Under the pieces are notes generated by a model. That model was not told the origin of the DNA. It made no database searches and saw only the letters and a program-made list of their open reading frames with translations. Positions 18,646 through 27,126 of a DNA stretch of 64,000 bases are shown one piece after another. Numbering within the stretch: the first letter of the stretch is position 1; the number at the start of each line of letters is the position of its first letter. The stretch is taken from assembly GCA_910574195.1 (NCBI GenBank), contig CAJTBF010000008.1, forward strand, positions 96,336 to 160,335. Direction: 5' to 3'. A program made the translations under genes and the position numbers. The stretch comes from Lachnospiraceae bacterium. GTDB taxonomy: Bacteria > Bacillota > Clostridia > Lachnospirales > Lachnospiraceae.

Positions 18646-19140
18646 TTAAATGGAGCGGCGACTGCACAGTCGCCGCAAATTAAAATCTCCATACGGACCT
18701 GACCAGTCGACTTCAACCTCTAATCCGGGTTTATGCTCTATGTGGCTCGTATAGTTTTTATCTGCCGTAAATTTCTTGTGATTTTTGGCAAATGTTATAT
18801 AAGAGCATGCATTCACCCCGTCTTTCTCACATCTGGCACAGTATTCTTCCCAAAGGAGCTTTTCTGTGACGCCTGTCTTTTTTAACTCTCTATGGACGTA
18901 AAAATAATCAACCGGAGCATATCTGGGTTTATATTTAAACTTATCCGGATAGAACCGTTCATAAAGCCTGTCGTCATCCCATTCAGAAATATCATCCCAT
19001 GATTTGTCCGATTGTAAGAATAACGCCTGTACTTCAGCGACGGTATTTCTTGATACACCTAAAACTTTTGACACCTCCCTTGCGCTTAGATTTTTTCCCA
19101 GAAGTTCCAGAATACTTCTGACTTTTGTCTTCTTAAACAT
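18646..19140 (-). pseudogene. istA: IS21 transposase IstA, N-terminal fragment
   Basis: Residues 1-150 show the IstA N-terminal helix-turn-helix (LSAREVSKVLGVSRNTVAEV) and the beginning of the integrase domain (LEVEVDWSGPYG, first catalytic Asp). Translation then leaves the family (NLRRLCSRRSI) and stops. About two thirds of the usual protein, including the remaining catalytic residues, are missing. Confidence 0.8.
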
Positions 19141-19351
19141 AAAAAGACCTCCCTATAGATTATTTGGTGATACTGCATCTGCAGTTCTCCAAGAATAACT
19201 ATAAGGAGATTTATAGCGAAATCAAATATGTGTGCTGCCACAATATGTTGTGGTGGCTCTGAAGGTGGAAAATACCATTTCCGGATGGCTCTGAAGCGAG
19301 AAACTGGTGGCTCCCAAGGGGGATAATATTCATTTTATCGTCACCTCATTT

Positions 19352-19672
19352 TCACCGACCACGAATATGCTCTGTCCCTTTTTCAATAACCATCGGCACA
19401 TGTTCATCCACCAAAGTATAAAATATCATTTTTCCGTCCCTGCGCCGTCTTACCAGTTTATTTGATTTCAGCAAATTCAACTGGTGTGACACCGCAGACT
19501 GGGTCATTCCAAGCTGTTCTGCCAGGTCACTGACATTCGCATCCTGCTCCATTAAAAGAAGCAGGATGCGAATACGGGTAGGGTTCCCCAGCACCTTAAA
19601 AAATTCTGTTAAAATGTACAGGTCGCTTTCTTTCAACCCGACATAAAGTTGACTGTCCTGATATTCTGCCAA
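19352..19672 (-). CDS. ArsR/SmtB-family metal-responsive repressor (CzrA-like)
   Basis: Winged-helix repressor of 106 aa. The recognition helix is in MTQSAVSHQLNLLKSNKLV and the wing in RRRRDGKMIFYTL. The final helix has D-x-H followed eleven residues later by a second His (DEHVPMVIEKGTEH), three of the four ligands of CzrA-type alpha-5 zinc sites. The alpha-3 CxC of arsenic or cadmium sensors is absent. It follows the P-type ATPase by 16 bp in the same operon, so it probably senses Zn/Co/Cd for that pump. Confidence 0.87.
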   Translation of the reverse strand: MAEYQDSQLYVGLKESDLYILTEFFKVLGNPTRIRILLLLMEQDANVSDLAEQLGMTQSAVSHQLNLLKSNKLVRRRRDGKMIFYTLVDEHVPMVIEKGTEHIRGR

Positions 19673-19688
19673 AGGAACCCCTCCTTTC

Positions 19689-21704
19689 TTACAGCTTTTT
19701 TACAAACAGACAACGGATTGCATTCAGCACTGCAAGAATCATAACGCCCACATCTGCGAAAATCGCCAGATACATATTTGCTATTCCCACAGCCCCTAAT
19801 GCAAGGCAGGCGAATTTCACAACAAGCGCCATTGTAATATTCTGATAAACAATCCCCAGACACTTTCTCGAAATCTTGATTGCTTTTGCAATCTTAATCG
19901 GATCATCATCCATCAATACAATATCTGCCGCTTCGATTGCCGCATCGGAACCCATTGCCCCCATAGCGATACCAATATCCGCTCTGGAAAGAACCGGGGC
20001 GTCATTGATACCGTCACCGACAAATGCCAGCTTTGCCTTGCCAAGCTTCACCCGCAGAAGTTCTTCCACTTTTTCAACCTTATCTGCTGGCAGAAGTTCG
20101 CTGTAAACCTCGTCAATCCCAAGAGAGGAAGCAACCTGATTTGCCACTTTCTTTGCATCGCCCGTCAGCATGACAGTCTTATCAACGCCTGCTTTCTTTA
20201 ATTCCGCAATCGCCGCTTTAGAATGGGGTTTGATAATATCGGAAATTACGATATGCCCTGCATATTTCCCATTGATTGCTATGTGGATGATCGTCCCGGT
20301 CTGGTGGCAGTCCTGATACGGGATATTTAGGTGTTTCATCAGTTTATCGTTCCCGGCTGCAATCTCCATGCCGTCTACTTTCGCAGTCACACCGTTTCCG
20401 CTGATCTCCTGTATATCCGATACACGGGTTCGGTCAATCTCTTTCCCATATGCCCGCTGCAAGCTCTTGCTGATTGGATGGGAAGATGCGCTCTCTGCAA
20501 GAGCCGCATACTCCAACAGTTTTTCGTTCCCTATGGTAGAATGGTGAATCCCGTTCACTTCAAAGACACCTTTTGTCATGGTTCCCGTTTTGTCAAAAAC
20601 AACATACTTTGTCTGGGAGAGGATTTCCAGATAGTTGGAACCTTTCACCAGCACGCCCTCCTTGCTTGCGCCTCCAATTCCCGCAAAGAAACTCAATGGA
20701 ATACTGATTACAAGCGCACAAGGGCAGCTGATAACGAGGAATGTCAATGCCCGGTAAATCCAGACACCCCAGTCCGCAGGCAACCCCATAAAAAGCATAC
20801 GGACAACAGGAGGGAGGAACGCCAGTGCCAACGCCGCATAGCAGACGGCCGGAGTATAGATTTTTGCAAATTTCGAGATAAAATCCTCTGATTTTGATTT
20901 GCAGGAACTTGCATTTTCCACTAAATCCAAAATCTTTGAAACTGTAGATTCCCCAAACTCCTTGGTGGTCTGTATCTTTAATACGCCTGTCATACTGATA
21001 CATCCGCTGATTACTTCATCGCCAACCTTTGCCTCCCTGGGCAGACTTTCCCCGGTCAGCGCACTGGTATTCAGGCTGGAACTTCCTTCAACAATCATAC
21101 CGTCAATCGGCACTTTTTCTCCCGGCTGAACAACAATCACGCTGCCAATCCCTACTTCATCCGGGTCTACCTGCTCCAATTTCCCATTTTTCTCTACATT
21201 GGCATAATCGGGGCGGATATCCATCAGGTTGCTGATATTGCGGCGGCTCTTACCAACCGCGTAGCCCTGGAACCACTCTCCAATCTGATAAAACAGCATA
21301 ACGGCAATCGCTTCCAGATACTCGCCATTCTCATAAATAGCCAGTGCCATTGCCCCAATCGTAGCCACTGCCATGAGAAAACTCTCGTCAAATACCTGAC
21401 GGTTTTTAATGCCCTTTGCAGCTTTCTTCAGAATGTCATATCCGATAATCAGATAATCAATCAGATAGCACGCAAAACGAAGCCATCTTCCTGCGGAGGG
21501 GAATAAATACCCATCAACTGTATCAAACATCTCTGCGGAAATAAACTGGAGTGCCAGTAAGATTCCGGCACTGATTAAAATCCGAACCATCATAACCCTT
21601 TGCTTTTTTGTCATACCGTCTTTACGGCTGCCAACAAAAATAAGAAGCGCCGCAGCCATTATGATAACGGCCGTAAGCAGTATACTTATCACTAATTCCT
21701 GCAT
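19689..21704 (-). CDS. Zn/Cd/Pb-type P1B ATPase (CadA/ZntA-like), without N-terminal HMA domain
   Basis: Heavy-metal exporting ATPase of 671 aa. It shows the transmembrane metal site SCPCALVIS, the phosphorylation motif DKTGTMT, the nucleotide-domain HP pair (SASSHPIS) and the hinge GDGINDAPVLSRADIGIAMG. A C-terminal membrane Asp lies in DVGVMIL, as in Zn/Cd/Pb pumps. The usual N-terminal metal-binding domain is missing and is supplied as a separate 72-aa protein encoded just upstream. The start at 21704 follows AGGAG by eight bases. Confidence 0.92.
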   Translation of the reverse strand: MQELVISILLTAVIIMAAALLIFVGSRKDGMTKKQRVMMVRILISAGILLALQFISAEMFDTVDGYLFPSAGRWLRFACYLIDYLIIGYDILKKAAKGIKNRQVFDESFLMAVATIGAMALAIYENGEYLEAIAVMLFYQIGEWFQGYAVGKSRRNISNLMDIRPDYANVEKNGKLEQVDPDEVGIGSVIVVQPGEKVPIDGMIVEGSSSLNTSALTGESLPREAKVGDEVISGCISMTGVLKIQTTKEFGESTVSKILDLVENASSCKSKSEDFISKFAKIYTPAVCYAALALAFLPPVVRMLFMGLPADWGVWIYRALTFLVISCPCALVISIPLSFFAGIGGASKEGVLVKGSNYLEILSQTKYVVFDKTGTMTKGVFEVNGIHHSTIGNEKLLEYAALAESASSHPISKSLQRAYGKEIDRTRVSDIQEISGNGVTAKVDGMEIAAGNDKLMKHLNIPYQDCHQTGTIIHIAINGKYAGHIVISDIIKPHSKAAIAELKKAGVDKTVMLTGDAKKVANQVASSLGIDEVYSELLPADKVEKVEELLRVKLGKAKLAFVGDGINDAPVLSRADIGIAMGAMGSDAAIEAADIVLMDDDPIKIAKAIKISRKCLGIVYQNITMALVVKFACLALGAVGIANMYLAIFADVGVMILAVLNAIRCLFVKKL

Positions 21705-21755
21705 AGTAAAAACTCCTTTCAAAATATGCTTAATCATTTAATTATTACTGGTGAA

Positions 21756-21799
21756 AATGACACCCCTAAATTGCAGCGGTGCATTTTAAGGGTGTCATT
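21756..21799 (-). promoter_or_regulatory. Hairpin between HMA gene and ATPase gene
   Basis: Perfect 10-bp arms AATGACACCC / GGGTGTCATT with a 24-nt loop and no U-tract. It may be an mRNA processing or stabilising element that sets the ratio of HMA protein to pump. Confidence 0.5.
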
Positions 21800-21819
21800 C
21801 CGTCACTGGCAGCTACCGC

Positions 21820-22038
21820 TTAAAGGAAAATCTCGCAGTCCGGCTCCACTTTCTTGCAGGCTTCCAGCACGTTCTTCATAACGTCCTTCGGCTCCTGGCC
21901 CTCGTCGAATTCCACGATCATCTTCTGCGTCATGAAATTAACCGTTGCGCTCTGCACACCGGCGGTCTTGCGGGCTGCATCCTCCATCAGATTTGCACAG
22001 TTGGCACAGTCTACCTCAATCTTGTAAGTTTTCTTCAT
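21820..22038 (-). CDS. Free-standing heavy-metal-associated (HMA) domain protein
   Basis: A 72-aa ferredoxin-like metallochaperone domain. The metal site is DCANCANLME (CxxC) at residues ~10-13. The beta-strand SATVNFMTQKMIVEF follows, and an acidic tail (KKVEPDCEIF) adds a third Cys. It is the first gene of the minus-strand efflux operon, ahead of the P-type ATPase that lacks this domain. It presumably hands metal to, or regulates, that pump. Confidence 0.88.
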   Translation of the reverse strand: MKKTYKIEVDCANCANLMEDAARKTAGVQSATVNFMTQKMIVEFDEGQEPKDVMKNVLEACKKVEPDCEIFL

Positions 22039-22070
22039 TTCAAAGTCCTCCTCGTTATTTTTAAATTCAG

Positions 22071-22092
22071 TGATTAAGCACTTGTTTAATCA
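22071..22092. promoter_or_regulatory. Dyad operator between divergent metal genes
   Basis: TGATTAA-N8-TTAATCA is a perfect 7-bp dyad lying between the start of the HMA gene (minus) and the second arsR gene (plus). A related half-site, ATGATTAAGCA, recurs near 21725-21736 just before the ATPase start. The AT-rich dyad fits ArsR/SmtB operators. Which of the two ArsR proteins binds it is not known. Confidence 0.5.
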
Positions 22093-22214
22093 TCATGGTT
22101 GCAGTATAATACACAGAAAGGCACCCGTCAATATCTCTCAGGCATTCCCTCCCAAATGGGCGAAAAGTATTTCCATTTGGGCGAAATGCAAACGAAAAAG
22201 AAAGGAAAAACAAT

Positions 22215-22583
22215 ATGGAACCTACAAAATTACCGCACCGGCATGGAGATGGGCAGCAAACGGAGCTGATACAGAAACAATTAAATCATGTGGATTATTT
22301 TCAAACGGTAGCCGAAGTTTTCAAGCAGCTTGGTGATACCACCAGAATCCGCATTTTCTGGCTTCTCTGCCATAGGGAAGAATGTGTTCTCAACATTTCT
22401 GCCATGTTAGATATGTCAAGTCCGGCTGTGTCCCACCACCTCCGGCCATTGAAGAACAGCGGCCTGATTGTCTGCCGCCGTGAGGGAAAAGAAGTTTACT
22501 ACCATGCCGCAGATACGCAGCAGGGCCGCCTGCTACACCAGATGATTGAGCAGGTTATGGAAATCACCTGCCCTGAATTGTGA
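22215..22583 (+). CDS. ArsR/SmtB-family repressor (second copy)
   Basis: Winged-helix regulator of 122 aa. The recognition helix is in DMSSPAVSHHLRPLKNSGLI and the wing is CRREGKEVYYHA. A basic, His-containing N-terminus (PHRHGDG) and Cys pairs (LLCHREEC and near the C-terminus ITCPEL) could bind metal, an alpha-3/N type of sensor unlike the alpha-5 type at 19.4 kb. It is divergent from the HMA-ATPase operon and is followed 10 bp later by an AraC gene. Confidence 0.85.
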   Translation: MEPTKLPHRHGDGQQTELIQKQLNHVDYFQTVAEVFKQLGDTTRIRIFWLLCHREECVLNISAMLDMSSPAVSHHLRPLKNSGLIVCRREGKEVYYHAADTQQGRLLHQMIEQVMEITCPEL

Positions 22584-22593
22584 GGTCTGTTCT

Positions 22594-23496
22594 ATGAATA
22601 AAGAATTGCTGAAAATACGAAAAGATGTAGAAAAGCTCCAACAAAAAGGTATAAACGAAATCATTCCACTTTATCCTGGTATAGAATTGTGTTATCTGAC
22701 CTTATCATCCGATCCGCTTTCCGTGCAGCATAAAGCCATGCCACATATGATTCAGATTAATTATTGTAAAGCCGGACAGATGGTATGGGAAATGAAAAAC
22801 GGGAACCGTATTTATCTGAATCCGGGTGATTTTTCCCTGCATACCATGAAAGCTTGTACGGATTCCGTGCTTAGCTTTCCAAGCAGTATCTATCAAGGGC
22901 TTACTATCTGCATAGACTTACAGGAAACCGTCAGAAATCCTCCCGAACTGTTAAAAGACAGCAGCATTTTTGAAATCATATTTCCGGAAAATTTCTGTCA
23001 GGATGACAGTACGGTTTTTCTTGCTGGAAATGAGCAGACAGAAAATATATTTTCTGCATTTTATAACCAGCCGGAAATGCTTAAATTACCATATCAAAGA
23101 ATTAAAGTTTTAGAGTTATTACTTTATCTTTCTAAAATAGAGTTTATTCCTCAAAACAAGCTGACTGAATATCAATCGGAACTGATAGAAAACATTCACA
23201 AAATCCATGACCAGCTTTTACAGCAGATGGAACAAAGGATTACCATAGAGGAACTTTCCAAACAGTATCTTATCAATCCGACAACCTTAAAAAATGCTTT
23301 TAAGTCAGTTTACGGAACTTCCCTTGCCGCACACATCAAAGAACACCGCATGGGACAAGCAGCAAAGATGTTAAAAGAAACAGATATGACCATAGCCGAA
23401 ATTGCACAGGCTGTCGGCTATAATAGTCAGAGTAAATTTACAGCGACATTTAAAGCACATTTCAAAGTTCTTCCAAAAAAATACCGAAAGATATAG
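22594..23496 (+). CDS. AraC-family transcriptional regulator
   Basis: A 300-aa regulator. Residues ~1-180 form a cupin-like sensing region (NYCKAGQMVWEMKNGNRIYL). The C-terminal ~100 residues contain two helix-turn-helix motifs (ITIEELSKQYLINPTTLKNA, IAEIAQAVGYNSQSKFTATF) and the final PKKYRK signature. The start at 22594 is used because a GAGGT site precedes it; the open frame extends back into the arsR gene. It is probably co-transcribed with arsR, but its inducer is unknown. Confidence 0.86.
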   Translation: MNKELLKIRKDVEKLQQKGINEIIPLYPGIELCYLTLSSDPLSVQHKAMPHMIQINYCKAGQMVWEMKNGNRIYLNPGDFSLHTMKACTDSVLSFPSSIYQGLTICIDLQETVRNPPELLKDSSIFEIIFPENFCQDDSTVFLAGNEQTENIFSAFYNQPEMLKLPYQRIKVLELLLYLSKIEFIPQNKLTEYQSELIENIHKIHDQLLQQMEQRITIEELSKQYLINPTTLKNAFKSVYGTSLAAHIKEHRMGQAAKMLKETDMTIAEIAQAVGYNSQSKFTATFKAHFKVLPKKYRKI

Positions 23497-23606
23497 TTTG
23501 AAACCTTCCTTCTTACCGCAAACAGCTTCAGCTTTATGTAGAAAGCAGTATATTTGTAAATTTAATATACTGCTTTCTCAAAATGATTATATAATCATAG
23601 ATCGGA

Positions 23607-23840
23607 CTACCACTTCAACAAGTCTTCCCTCCCCTCCTCTTTCAATCTTTCCACAGTATATTTCAACCACTCATCCGGTGTCGGGATTTCCCCAATACAC
23701 GGAATCTTCCTCCACTGTGCCTGTTTCTCCGGGTCAGAATCATTCCATCCCCTCTCAATCCGTGCCGAGATAATTGCCCTCATTTCTTCAACTGTCATCC
23801 CTCTTTCACGGGCAAAACGCTCAAAGATATGTTCTTCCAT
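23607..23840 (-). CDS. Small hypothetical protein
   Basis: A 77-aa soluble, charged protein starting MEEHIFERFARERGMTVEEM, with GAGGAGG nine bases before the ATG. It contains a predicted N-terminal helical pair and a Trp-rich C-terminal half (WRKIPCIGEIPTPDEWLKY). No family is recognised with certainty. It is divergent from the XRE gene at 23995 and shares its control region. Confidence 0.6.
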   Translation of the reverse strand: MEEHIFERFARERGMTVEEMRAIISARIERGWNDSDPEKQAQWRKIPCIGEIPTPDEWLKYTVERLKEEGREDLLKW

Positions 23841-23938
23841 AACTTTCTGCCTCCTCAAATATGAATATCATCCCCCAATAGTCACCATACTATAACTCTA
23901 TATGTCCTTTTTGGGGAATTTCCTATCTACCAATCGTG

Positions 23939-23972
23939 ACTATTATAGCGCCCTTTTGGGGATTATAATAGT
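23939..23972. promoter_or_regulatory. Dyad operator in the divergent XRE control region
   Basis: ACTATTATA (23939-23947) and TATAATAGT (23964-23972) form a perfect 9-bp dyad that overlaps a TATAAT -10 box. A CCTTTTTGGGG box is duplicated (about 23907 and 23951). A likely autoregulatory operator of the HTH protein encoded at 23995. Confidence 0.5.
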
Positions 23973-23994
23973 TACAGATTGGCAGGTGATAGAA

Positions 23995-24297
23995 ATGGAT
24001 GCACAGAAACGCATTAAGGAATTGATGGAAGAACGTGGATGGACAGATTACCGCTTGGCAAAGGAGGCAAATCTCTCACACTCTACGGTTACAAATATAT
24101 TTAACAGGAACCATGCGCCAACGCTCCCTACTTTGGAATCGGTCTGCAGGGCATTTGGCATAACCTTGGCGCAGTTCTTTGCTAAAGGGGATGAGCCAGT
24201 GCAAATGACCGTGGAACAGCGCATCCTATTCTCCAGACGGAATCCGCTGACCGATGAACAGAAAAGACTCCTGCTCGACCTTATGAAAACGATGTAA
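23995..24297 (+). CDS. XRE-family helix-turn-helix regulator
   Basis: A 100-aa repressor-like protein. Residues 1-62 are a Cro/C1 HTH (DYRLAKEANLSHSTVTNIFN). The C-terminal tail (PLTDEQKRLLLDLMKTM) is typical of small mobile-element regulators. The start at 23995 is chosen for the AGGTGATAG ribosome site; the frame opens 31 codons earlier through the operator. A strong terminator follows immediately. Confidence 0.82.
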   Translation: MDAQKRIKELMEERGWTDYRLAKEANLSHSTVTNIFNRNHAPTLPTLESVCRAFGITLAQFFAKGDEPVQMTVEQRILFSRRNPLTDEQKRLLLDLMKTM

Positions 24298-24345
24298 AAT
24301 CCCGTTGCTTCTCAAATGTGCAGAACCAACGGGATTTCTTTTTAA
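24298..24345 (+). terminator. Rho-independent terminator
   Basis: AAATCCCGTTG ... CAACGGGATTT followed by CTTTTT, directly after the XRE stop codon. Confidence 0.85.
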
Positions 24346-24405
24346 GGGAATTTATACATTTTTATTTTGCCTTCAAAGGGGGGGGCAAATGGAAAAACCG
24401 CCTTT

Positions 24406-24485
24406 AAAATAAGAAAACACTTCACATTCCCGTGAAGTGCAATCTGTATTCCCCATTCGGTTTTTACTGGAACTTCCATCCCATT
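24406..24485. repeat. Direct repeat copy 1: recombinase 3' end
   Basis: About 80 bp matching 26485-26564 at roughly 85-90 percent by eye. On the minus strand it encodes the last codons of a large serine recombinase (NGMEVPVKTE). In this copy the recombinase stop codon is TGG, so the frame is open. It includes the small hairpin CTTCAC..GTGAAG. The two copies bracket the MATE/MarR pair. Confidence 0.8.
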
Positions 24486-24486
24486 C

Positions 24487-25814
24487 TTACTTCAATGCAA
24501 GACTTCTGTTACTTCTTACCATACAGAAAATAGTATACATTGCAACTGCCAGCTCTGTAATCGGCATAACCCACCATAGAAGTTCCGCACCAAACAGTGC
24601 TGGAAGCACAAACACTAATACACCACATAGAACCATACCCCGCGCCATAGATATGATCAATGCTGTTTTCGGCTGCATCACAGACTGGAAATAATAGGTT
24701 GCAAAAATGTTCAGCGGCAAAAGCAGATACGCAAGACCATAGATCTGCATAATACCGGGAGCAATCTGCAATACGCTGTCTGTTGGGGACATGAATACTT
24801 TCACAAAAGCATTTGGGAACAAAAAAACTGCTGCTGTCCATAGAACACCGAAAACTGCAACTGTCCACAGGGAATACTTCCGTGTTTCTTTGATGCGCTC
24901 CAAATTATGCACACTGTAGTTTTCGGAGATAATTGGCTGTGCAGCCTGTCCGACAGCATAAGTAAAGCATTGGACAAGACCGGATATCTGAACAATAACA
25001 CCAAATACTGCTAGTGCATCTGAACCCAGATAATTCATAATCTGACGGTTAAACAGCATTGCAATCATTCCCATCGCTATTTCTGAAACAAAGGCAGAAC
25101 AGCCATTGAACACCAGCTCTTTTGCCTTGTGAATATAGCCATGGACACGGGACAGCCTAAGTGCATTTTTCCTGCTGAAAAAATGAGAAACCATAACCGC
25201 AATCGTCAGCGTTACGCCAATCGCAGTTGCAAGACCGGCACCAAACATACCCATATTGAGCCCAAACGCAAAATATAGATCTCCGAAAATATTGAAGCAT
25301 CCGCCACATAAAGTCGCAAAGGCTGCAAGCCCTGGTGCATTATCGTTTCTCAGGTAAGCGGCGAGCATTTGAGTGAACGGATATGCCGGAATTACAATTG
25401 AATCGGGCGGAGATATGTCTTTGCCAATGGCAGGAGAGCATCATCTGCGCCAAACAGGCGGAGCAACTGATCATCAAAAACGGTAATTCCAATCCAGCAG
25501 ACTATCGCTATGGTTAAGGTGAGAAGTAAGGATAAGGTAAAGCAAGTGTTTGCCTTGTCGGTCTTTCCCTGTGCTTTGTAATATGTATATTTGACAGAAC
25601 CCCCGCTGCCGGTCAAAATTCCCAAACTGTATAAAATCGTCCAAATCGGTGCCACAATGGATAATGCTGCCGTACCCTGCGGACCTTGATACTGACCAAC
25701 TACTGCAGCATCCACCAGCCCATATATACAGGAGATCATAGAGCCTCCAAAAGCTGCACCAAGATGCCTAAAGTAGTGTTTTTTAACACTTCCCTGCGTT
25801 AAATTCTTTTCCAT
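24487..25814 (-). pseudogene. MATE family efflux transporter with one frameshift
   Basis: Two open frames together cover a complete MATE protein. The N-terminal 140 residues (from MEKNLTQGSVKKHYFRHLG at 25814) end prematurely at RPIQL-stop. The rest starts at MLAAYLRNDNAPGL and runs to SNRSLALK. Around 25396-25400 the loss of one T (TTTG to TTG) explains the break: adding it restores PIQFVIPAYPFTQMLAAYL, the conserved MATE sequence. So it is a recent single-base lesion, or a sequencing or phase-variation event. GGAGG supports the start. MarR is encoded upstream in the same orientation. Confidence 0.85.
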
Positions 25815-25889
25815 AAATAATCCTCCATTCTTGCTTAATATGTGAATTTGGGTGCGGGCACAACATTTGCAATACAAACTTTGTTCATC

Positions 25890-26330
25890 CTATCTAAACT
25901 TACTCATTCGCCGGGACAGGCTGTCTGAATATTTTGCAAGTAATTTAATTGAAAGTTCCCTTTCGGATGCATCCATATCCTCAAATGCGGCAATTTCTTC
26001 AGCAAGAACCAGATCAACCGTTTTTCTGGAAAACTCTTCACCTTTTTCCGTCAGTACAACATACTTATGACGTTTACCGTTATAATCCCCGACCTCAATC
26101 AATCCATCTTTGACCAGCTTTTTCAAAGCAGAATGGACAGTCTGCTTTGGCTGGTATATAAAACTGCAGATATCTTTTTGGGTGACTTTTTCTTTCGACT
26201 GTCGGATGTAATACAATATCCAAAACGCACAGTCAGATAAACCAAAAGACTTGGCGACGGCCCGGTAGATTTCCTCATATCCATTGATCGTTGCATTAAA
26301 GGTAACAAGAACTTCTTTTGCTGTGTACAT
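25890..26330 (-). CDS. MarR-family transcriptional regulator
   Basis: A 146-aa winged-helix protein. The recognition region is KEKVTQKDICSFIYQPKQTV and the wing DYNGKRHKYVVLTEKG. It lies upstream of, and in the same direction as, the broken MATE gene and probably controlled it, as MarR-MATE pairs usually do. Both are enclosed by the duplicated recombinase 3' ends, so they moved as one unit. Confidence 0.87.
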   Translation of the reverse strand: MYTAKEVLVTFNATINGYEEIYRAVAKSFGLSDCAFWILYYIRQSKEKVTQKDICSFIYQPKQTVHSALKKLVKDGLIEVGDYNGKRHKYVVLTEKGEEFSRKTVDLVLAEEIAAFEDMDASERELSIKLLAKYSDSLSRRMSKFR

Positions 26331-26484
26331 AGATCTCCTCCTTTCAGTCCGAAAACAGACTTATTTTATCTTATCTTTCTCTAAATTTCAAGAAAATTCA
26401 CAAAAAAATAACAATTTCCCACAGAATTTCCTCCCACGGGCAATATACTATTTTCATCCTAAGTCCTGTTTTAGATATACTTTG

Positions 26485-26564
26485 AAAATAAGAAAACACC
26501 CCACATTCCCGTGAAGTGCAATCTGTATTTCCTATTCGGTTTTTGTCGGAACCTCCATCCCATT
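26485..26564. repeat. Direct repeat copy 2: recombinase 3' end
   Basis: Counterpart of 24406-24485. Here the recombinase reading frame ends with a proper TAG (NGMEVPTKTE-stop), so this copy is the in-place 3' end of the recombinase remnant. Confidence 0.8.
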
Positions 26565-26870
26565 TTTGAAGGTGAACCGCACATCATCCTTGCCGTAGAC
26601 CGTCGCGAAATCCACCATGGCGTACCATGCGCCCTCGTCAAAGTAATTCACCTGCTCTGGCAGTCCCCGCAGCACCTCCATGAAGTTCTCCATCATTTTC
26701 CGCTGCGCCTGTTTCTCCGTGATGGCTGCCTGCACCTCCTCTAGCCGTGCTTTCGCCGTTTCAAACCGCTCCACCAGGGCATCATACCGTTTGGCGTATT
26801 CGCCCTGGTTCTGTGCGACGCGGGCATTCTCCCCGATAGCAAACTGGTGGCAGGGGGTAAAAGCCCTGTC
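26532..26870 (-). pseudogene. Large serine recombinase, C-terminal fragment
   Basis: About 113 codons remain (ENARVAQNQGEYAKRYDALV ... YAMVDFATVYGKDDVRFTFK). This is the C-terminal coiled-coil and beta tail of Tn4451/TndX-like large serine recombinases. The catalytic N-terminal domain and the zinc ribbon are gone; upstream of 26870 the frame passes into unrelated sequence. Such genes usually lie at the end of their element, so an element boundary is expected near here. Confidence 0.72.
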
Positions 26871-27126
26871 GCTTTTCTTGTCGGGAGACTATTATTAAGT
26901 ATGCTTAGTTGATAGAGTTTGTTTGAAGATTTATAATTAATATATAGGTCGCATGCAATCTTGGGGGAAGGGCAGGTTCTGGACAAATGCTTGAAATTAT
27001 CAGATTACAACAGGCTATACTTTTAGTAGAATCCTATAAAAAGCATTTTTTTATACTTCTCTACCGTTGGTAGGTGTTCGTTTTATGCTGAATTTGTATA
27101 ATCAATTGTTGGAAGGAGGATTTGTA

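Larger units (their letters stand above)
18341..19324 (-). mobile_element. IS21-family element, internally deleted
   Basis: The element is 984 bp with terminal inverted repeats of 48 bp and a single mismatch (18341-18388 and 19277-19324, ends ATCCCCCTTGGG). It is flanked by the 6-bp direct repeat AATATT (18335-18340 and 19325-19330), a target-site duplication of IS21-like length. Inside, the start of istA is joined to the last ~45 codons of istB. It cannot transpose by itself but could be moved by an intact relative. Confidence 0.85.
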
